The notes beneath the pieces are model-generated. The model was given only the letters and a program-made list of their open reading frames with translations, had not been told where the DNA came from and searched no databases. From the NCBI GenBank assembly GCA_025351615.1, contig JANXVP010000311.1:1-5740 (forward strand): a stretch of DNA of 5,740 bases, given 5' to 3'. The stretch is from Ramlibacter sp. GTDB taxonomy: Bacteria > Pseudomonadota > Gammaproteobacteria > Burkholderiales > Burkholderiaceae_C. Shown here one piece after another: positions 1-5,740 of the stretch. Positions within the stretch are counted from its first letter, which is position 1; the number at the start of each line of letters is the position of its first letter. The translations under genes and the position numbers were made by a program.

Positions 1-599
1 TTCGCGCCCGCGTGTCGTCATGGAACCTGCGCGATAGCCACATGGTGGAGACGCTGCAGGCGCTCGACCGACACCTCGGCTCCGGCGCCGGTTTGCCGCG
101 CATCGCCGTCTGGGCCCACAACTCGCACCTGGGCGACGCCGCTGCCACCGAGATGGGCGAGGCCGGCGAATGGAACGTCGGCCAGTTGATGCGCGACCGT
201 TACCACGAGCAGGCGGTGCTGGTGGGTTTCAGCACCCACCACGGCACGGTGACCGCCGCCTCGGACTGGGACCAGCCAGCGCGCCGAAAGCGGGTGCGCC
301 CTGGCCTTGCCGACAGTTGGGAAGACCTGCTGCACCAGACCTCCACCAGCCGCTTCATGCTGCCCCTGCGCGACAACGCCGCACTGCAGAAACTGGCGGC
401 ACCGCAGCGGCTGCAGCGTGCAATCGGCGTGATCTACCGGCCAGAGACCGAGCGCCAGAGCCACTACTTCATGACCCGGCTGCCGCAGCAGTTCGATGCG
501 CTGATCCACATCGACGAGACCAGCGCGCTCGAGCCGCTGGACCATGGCCCGGTCTGGCACAGTGTCGAGCCGCCGGAAACCTATCCGTCAGGCGTTTGA
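1..599 (+). CDS. Erythromycin esterase family protein, C-terminal part (5' truncated by window edge)
   Basis: The reading frame is open to the left edge (first full codon at position 3) and ends with TGA at 597-599, so about 199 C-terminal residues are visible. The family includes macrolide esterases (EreA/EreB) that hydrolyse the lactone ring, but most chromosomal members have no proven substrate. Family landmarks, counted from the GTG at position 12, are WNLRDSHM (4-11), the histidine motif VWAHNSHLGDA (33-43, His36 and His39, active-site region), EMGEAGEWNVGQLMRD (47-62), LVGFSTHHGTVTAAS (70-84), RAIGVIYRPETERQSHYF (135-152), QQFDALIH (159-166) and the ending PETYPSGV. The GTG at 12 is not the true start, because the conserved core continues upstream (Arg-Ala-Arg precedes it). 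The N-terminal half is off-window; some relatives carry an N-terminal phosphoribosyltransferase domain, which cannot be tested here. The gene converges on the M20 peptidase gene and overlaps it by 12 nt. Family assignment is firm; macrolide resistance is not implied. Confidence 0.92.
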   Translation, partial: RARVSSWNLRDSHMVETLQALDRHLGSGAGLPRIAVWAHNSHLGDAAATEMGEAGEWNVGQLMRDRYHEQAVLVGFSTHHGTVTAASDWDQPARRKRVRPGLADSWEDLLHQTSTSRFMLPLRDNAALQKLAAPQRLQRAIGVIYRPETERQSHYFMTRLPQQFDALIHIDETSALEPLDHGPVWHSVEPPETYPSGV

Positions 600-2002
600 G
601 ACCGCGCCGCGCGCCGGGTGGTGCGGGGTGTCCCCGGCGCCCAGATCCCAGTACAGCCCGGTCATCACCGACAAACCCTCGCGCAGCAGCCCGGGCGGCA
701 GGTGCTCGTTAGGCGCGTGCTGCGAGCAGCCGGGATAGGAGTGCGGCACCCACACCGTGCGCAGTCCCAGCACGTCGGTGAAGATGTCGTTCGGCAGCGA
801 GCCGCCGAGGTTGGGCAGCACCGCCGGCTTCTTGCCGCTGGTTTGCGCGATCGAGGCCACCGCCCACTGCACCCAGGGATCCTCCGGGTCGATGCGCGTC
901 GCCTGGAACATGGTCTCGCGGGTGCTGACGATCTTCACCATGGAAAAGCCGTGCGCGTCCAGGTGCCGCCGCAAGGCCGGCAGGATGTCTGCCGCATCGA
1001 TGCCGACGACGAAGCGCAACTGGCAGCGCGCCCAGGCCCGCGGCGGAATCGCGTTCACCGGGGTCTCGGGATTGCCGGTCTTGAACGCCAGCACCTCGAA
1101 ACTGCACCAGCCGAACACCCGCTCGGCCGGCGACAGGCCCGGCTGGCCCCACCATGGCTCGATCTCGGGCCCGTCGGCGCCGCCGTCGACCTCGCAGTCG
1201 GCCAGAGCGCGCCGCACCGCAGGCGGCAGTTCCTTCGGCTTCCATTGCGGCACCAGGATCTCGCCGACCGGCGACACCAGGCAGGAGATCGCATGGGCGA
1301 GCTGGATGCCGGGATTGGAAATCAGGCCGCCCCAGTTGCCGGAGTGGTGACCGCCTTCGCGCGCTTCGATGAGCAGGTCGAAATTGGCGTTGCCGCGCGA
1401 GCCCAGGAACACTGTCGGCCGCTCGGGCGACAGGCGTGGCCCGTCGGAGGCGATCAGCAGGTCGGCCCGCAACAGCTCCTTGTGCTCGGTGCAGAGTTCA
1501 CGCAAGCCGGCGGACCCGGTCTCCTCGCCCATCTCGATCAGGTATTTGGCGTTGAAGCCCAGCTTGCCGCGCGCCTCCAGCACGGTGCGCATGGCCTCCA
1601 TGTTGACGCTGTGCTGCCCTTTGTTGTCGGCGATGCCGCGGCCATACCAGCGGCCGCCGGATTCGGTGAGCGACCAGGGCGACAGCCCCTGCTTCCATTC
1701 CTTGTCGAGCCCGCGGATCACGTCGCCGTGGCCGTAGCCCAGCACCGTCGGCAGTTCCGCGCCTTCGAAGCGTTCGGCGAACAGGAAAGGCGCCAACGCT
1801 TTCGGGTGCTCCAGGATGCGGCAGGTGAAGCCCATGGCTTCGAAAGCCGGCCGGAGTTCCGCTTCCAGGTAGTTCCGCAGCACGCCGGCCCGTTCGGGGT
1901 TCTGGCTTTCGGTCGGCATGGCGATGCGGCGGGCCAGGGTGCGCTGGAACTGGCCGGAGTCGAAGCACTCCTGGGCCTGGTGGATGGCGTCGACGCGGCT
2001 GT

Positions 2003-2006
<4 letters not shown>
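588..2006 (-). CDS. M20 family metallopeptidase (dipeptidase-like di-zinc hydrolase)
   Basis: This 472-residue protein has no signal peptide or membrane segment and is probably cytoplasmic. M20 enzymes cleave dipeptides or N-acyl amino acids using two zinc ions. The visible catalytic set is complete: GHGDV with His93 (metal) and Asp95; GRGIADNKG with Asp127 (bridging metal ligand); MGEETGS with Glu161 (general base) and Glu162 (metal); ASDGPR with Asp188 (metal); and QHAPNEH with His430 as the probable last metal ligand. GGSLP (401-405) matches the substrate-binding loop of M20 dipeptidases. The lid/dimerisation domain spans roughly 200-335, starting GSRGNANFDLLI and HHSGNWGG (His220/221). 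It carries a Trp/Pro-rich insertion (about 250-300), as in carnosinase/CNDP-type dipeptidases rather than short ArgE/DapE forms. The ATG at 2006 overlaps the upstream ATPase stop in ATGA, with an AAGGA ribosome-binding site 8 nt before it. It is last in the transporter operon, suggesting it processes the imported compound. Substrate is unknown; dipeptidase is preferred over N-acyl-amino-acid deacylase, without proof. Confidence 0.95.
611..640. repeat. Perfect 8-bp inverted repeat at the convergent gene ends
   Basis: GCGCCGGG at 611-618 is the exact reverse complement of CCCGGCGC at 633-640, with a 14-nt spacer. It lies just after the erythromycin-esterase stop (599) and within the last codons of the M20 peptidase gene. 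No T-run follows on either strand, so it does not look like a standard intrinsic terminator. It could form a stable RNA hairpin at the 3' end of either transcript, or be a chance product of GC-rich sequence. Confidence 0.4.
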
Positions 2007-3972
<1,966 letters not shown>

Positions 3973-3973
3973 C

Positions 3974-4819
3974 TCAGGCCCTTTCCGGCGGCGTGAACCA
4001 CTGGTGCAATCCGTCGCCCGCCAGGTTGATCGCGAAGATCAGCAGGGCCAGCGCCGAGCCGGGAATGGCGATCAGCCAGAACGAAAAGAACATGTAGGCC
4101 TTGGCTTCCGAAATCATCAGTCCCCAGGACGGCAGCGGCGGCTGCACGCCCAGGCCCAGGAAGGACAGCGACGCCTCCAGCAGAATGGCACTGGCGGCCT
4201 CGAGCGTCGCGATGACGATCAGGTGCGGCAGCACGTTGGGCAGCACCTCGCTGCGCAGGATGCGCCAGGTCGAGGCGCCCGCGGACTGCGCTGCGGCGAC
4301 GTATTCCAGCGCGCGCACCTGCTGCGTCGCGCTGCGCATGACAACGGCGAATCGGTCCCACTTCAGCAGCCCCAGCACCAGGATGACGACCGGCAGCGAG
4401 CCGCCGACCAGGGCGACCGTGGCGAGCGCAACCAGGATGACCGGCATCGACAGGCGGGTCGTCACCAGGAAGGACACCAGCATGTCGACCTTGCCGCCGA
4501 AGTAGCCCGCGAGCATGCCCATCGTGGTGCCGATCAGGCCCGAGATCACCGCGACGCTGAAGCCGATGAGCAACGAGATGCGCGCGCCGTAGACCAGACG
4601 CGACAGGTAGTCGCGTCCCAGGGGATCGGTGCCCAGCGGATGCGCCCAGCCGCCCTTGTCGTAGCCGACCGGGGGCACCGTGCGGTTGGTGAGGTCCTGC
4701 AGGTAGGGGTCGTAGGGCGAAAGCCAGGGCGCGAACAGTGCCAGCAGCACGATCACCAGCAGGATCGCGCAGCCGGCGGCGAGCGCCCTGTTTCGAAGCA
4801 GCCTGCGCGCCAACGACAT
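3974..4819 (-). CDS. Peptide-type ABC transporter permease, DppC/OppC-type
   Basis: This 281-residue inner-membrane protein would form the translocation channel with the DppB-type permease. A short cytoplasmic N-terminus (MSLARRLLRNR) leads into the first membrane helix (about 12-34). A periplasmic loop follows, containing PYDPYLQDLTNR and the hallmark HPLGTDPLGRDYLSR (60-74), typical of the OppC N-terminal domain. By hydrophobicity, further helices fall at about 80-108, 112-137, 140-160, 197-222 and 246-268, giving six in total. The EAA coupling loop, which docks on the ATPases, is EYVAAAQSAGASTWRILRSE followed by VLPN (172-195, Gly181), and SFLGLGVQPPLPSWG (219-233) is a further family signature. 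The ATG at 4819 gives the normal family N-terminus. The frame is open to 5350, but that extension lies inside the upstream permease gene and is a shadow. The start is 2 nt after the previous stop, with a modest GGGTGG 7 nt ahead. The stop is 1 nt before the ATPase start. Confidence 0.96.
   Translation of the reverse strand: MSLARRLLRNRALAAGCAILLVIVLLALFAPWLSPYDPYLQDLTNRTVPPVGYDKGGWAHPLGTDPLGRDYLSRLVYGARISLLIGFSVAVISGLIGTTMGMLAGYFGGKVDMLVSFLVTTRLSMPVILVALATVALVGGSLPVVILVLGLLKWDRFAVVMRSATQQVRALEYVAAAQSAGASTWRILRSEVLPNVLPHLIVIATLEAASAILLEASLSFLGLGVQPPLPSWGLMISEAKAYMFFSFWLIAIPGSALALLIFAINLAGDGLHQWFTPPERA
3979..3986 (-). promoter_or_regulatory. Ribosome-binding site of the DppD/OppD-type ATPase gene
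   Basis: On the - strand, GGAAAGGG is located in the last codons of the DppC-type permease gene, 6 nt before the ATG at 3972. It is one of the two best Shine-Dalgarno matches in the operon and decides the start of the ATPase gene, which directly abuts the permease stop. Confidence 0.7.
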
Positions 4820-4821
4820 GT

Positions 4822-5739
4822 TCAGGCCACCCGGATGCGTGGATCGAGCCAGGCGTTGGCGATGTCTGACGCCAGCGTCAACAGCACATAGATCACCGAC
4901 AGCAGCAGCACGATGATCTGCATCACCGGAAAATCCTTGTAGGTGATGCTCTGGTAGGCCAGGTAGCCGAGTCCGTCCAGGGCGAAGATGGTCTCGATCA
5001 CCACCGAGCCGCCCAGCAGGTAACCGAGCTGCACAGCCGCGAGCGCCACCACCGGGACAATGGCATTGCGAAGCGCGTGCTTGAAGATGACGGTGGCCGG
5101 CGGCAGGCCCTTGGCCCGCGCGGTGCGGATGTAGTCGGCCTCCAGCACCTCGATCATGCCGGCGCGGATCAGGCGCATGAACGCCGGCGCCGCATAGTAG
5201 CCGAGCGCGATCGACGGCATGACGAAGTGCTCCCAGCCGTCGCTGCCCGAGACCGGCAGCCAGTGCAACGAGATCGAGAACAGCATGATCAGCAACAGCG
5301 CGAAAAAGAAATTCGGCAGCGCCTGGCCCAGCACCGCCACGGCCAGGCACAAGCGGTCGATCCAGCTGTTCTTGTGGATGGCTGCCAGAACGCCCAGGGG
5401 TACCGAGATCAGCAGGGCCACGACCAGCGAGTACACCCCGAGCAGCAACGTCGTCTTCAGTTTGTCGAACACCAGGGGACCGACTTCGGTCTTGAAGTAG
5501 ACCGACATGCCGAGCTGGCCGTGCAGCAGCTTCCAGAGCCAGGACGCGTATTGCACGACCAGCGGCCGGTCCAGCCCATAGGCCTTGCGCACCATCTCGA
5601 TGTCGGCCTGCCGGGCGCCCTCGCCTGCCAGCGCCAGTGCCGGGTCACCGGAGAGGAACACCAGCAGATAGGCCAGGATGGAGACTGTCAGCGCCACCAG
5701 CAGCGCCAGGCCCAGGCGCCTGATCATGTAGAAGAGCAT
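4822..5739 (-). CDS. Peptide-type ABC transporter permease, DppB/OppB-type
   Basis: This 305-residue inner-membrane permease is the first gene of the operon that can be seen. Its N-terminus (MLFYMIRRLGLALLVALTV) is typical of the family, with a first helix at about 7-29. A periplasmic region follows, containing LSGDPALALAG, YGLDRPLVVQYASWLWKLLHGQLGMS (54-79) and FDKLKTTLLLG (91-101). Five further helices are read from hydrophobicity at about 97-121, 130-155, 171-192, 227-252 and 273-295. The EAA coupling loop is DYIRTARAKGLPPATVIFKH followed by ALRNAIVP (202-229, Gly211), and IETIFALDGLGYLAYQSI (248-265) is a strong family signature. The ATG at 5739 is one base from the window edge. It gives a normal-length N-terminus, but the in-frame ATG at 5727 (MIRRLG) is also plausible and a start further upstream cannot be excluded. 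The ribosome-binding site and promoter are off-window. No substrate-binding protein gene is visible next to it within the window. Confidence 0.94.
   Translation of the reverse strand: MLFYMIRRLGLALLVALTVSILAYLLVFLSGDPALALAGEGARQADIEMVRKAYGLDRPLVVQYASWLWKLLHGQLGMSVYFKTEVGPLVFDKLKTTLLLGVYSLVVALLISVPLGVLAAIHKNSWIDRLCLAVAVLGQALPNFFFALLLIMLFSISLHWLPVSGSDGWEHFVMPSIALGYYAAPAFMRLIRAGMIEVLEADYIRTARAKGLPPATVIFKHALRNAIVPVVALAAVQLGYLLGGSVVIETIFALDGLGYLAYQSITYKDFPVMQIIVLLLSVIYVLLTLASDIANAWLDPRIRVA
4827..4832 (-). promoter_or_regulatory. Possible weak ribosome-binding site of the DppC/OppC-type permease gene
   Basis: On the - strand, GGGTGG sits 7 nt before the ATG at 4819, within the end of the DppB-type gene. 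The match is partial and such G-rich hexamers are common in this composition. Together with the 2-nt gap between genes, it suggests translation may lean on coupling from the upstream permease. Confidence 0.4.
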
Positions 5740-5740
5740 C

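Noticed and set aside
12..14. GTG at position 12 as the true start of the erythromycin-esterase gene.
   Set aside because: The frame is open through the left edge and the family is much longer at the N-terminus, so this is only an internal valine codon.
611..640. Calling the inverted repeat a bidirectional intrinsic terminator.
   Set aside because: There is no T-run on either side and the stem is inside coding sequence, so it is listed only as an inverted repeat.
170..712. A 180-codon + strand frame overlapping the erythromycin-esterase gene.
   Set aside because: It is a Pro/Ala/Arg-rich out-of-frame shadow; the other + frame carries the conserved family motifs.
4820..5350. A 177-residue N-terminal extension of the DppC-type permease frame.
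   Set aside because: It overlaps the DppB-type permease in another frame. The normal DppC N-terminus begins at the ATG at 4819.

Overview
The window is GC-rich (clearly above 60% by eye) and packed wall to wall with protein-coding sequence. It looks like chromosomal DNA from a high-GC proteobacterium. The protein style (peptide-importer permeases and ATPases, a coupled M20 peptidase, an erythromycin-esterase-family protein) fits Burkholderiales such as the Comamonadaceae or Alcaligenaceae. That assignment is inference from protein character only; no rRNA or other phylogenetic marker is present.

Layout. (1) Positions 1-599, + strand: the 3' end of an erythromycin-esterase-family gene whose 5' part lies off the left edge. 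(2) Positions 588-5739, - strand: a five-gene operon read from right to left. Its order is permease DppB/OppB-type (5739-4822), permease DppC/OppC-type (4819-3974), ATPase DppD/OppD-type (3972-2983), ATPase DppF/OppF-type (2986-2003) and an M20-family metallopeptidase (2006-588). The junctions are extremely tight: a 2-nt gap, a 1-nt gap, a 4-nt ATGA overlap and another 4-nt ATGA overlap. The peptidase gene then runs 12 nt tail-to-tail into the erythromycin-esterase gene. There is no non-coding stretch longer than 2 nt, so no promoter or conventional terminator is visible; the promoter must lie beyond position 5740.

How the genes work together. The two permeases and two ATPases make up a full inner-membrane peptide-type ABC importer. 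Both ATPases keep all canonical nucleotide-binding motifs and a C-terminal four-cysteine motif of the kind that binds a [4Fe-4S] cluster. The periplasmic substrate-binding protein that such an importer needs is not in the window and is probably encoded upstream of the DppB-type gene. The last gene encodes a cytoplasmic-looking di-zinc M20 dipeptidase/amidohydrolase whose start codon overlaps the stop codon of the ATPase gene. This suggests an 'import then hydrolyse' unit, in which a peptide or N-acyl/amide-linked compound is taken up and cleaved inside the cell. The exact substrate cannot be read from the sequence.

I did not find a previously undescribed system. All genes belong to known families. 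The points most worth a second look are the translational coupling of the peptidase to the transporter, the codon-register-symmetric 12-nt tail overlap, a perfect 8-bp inverted repeat at the convergence point, and the unseen substrate-binding protein.
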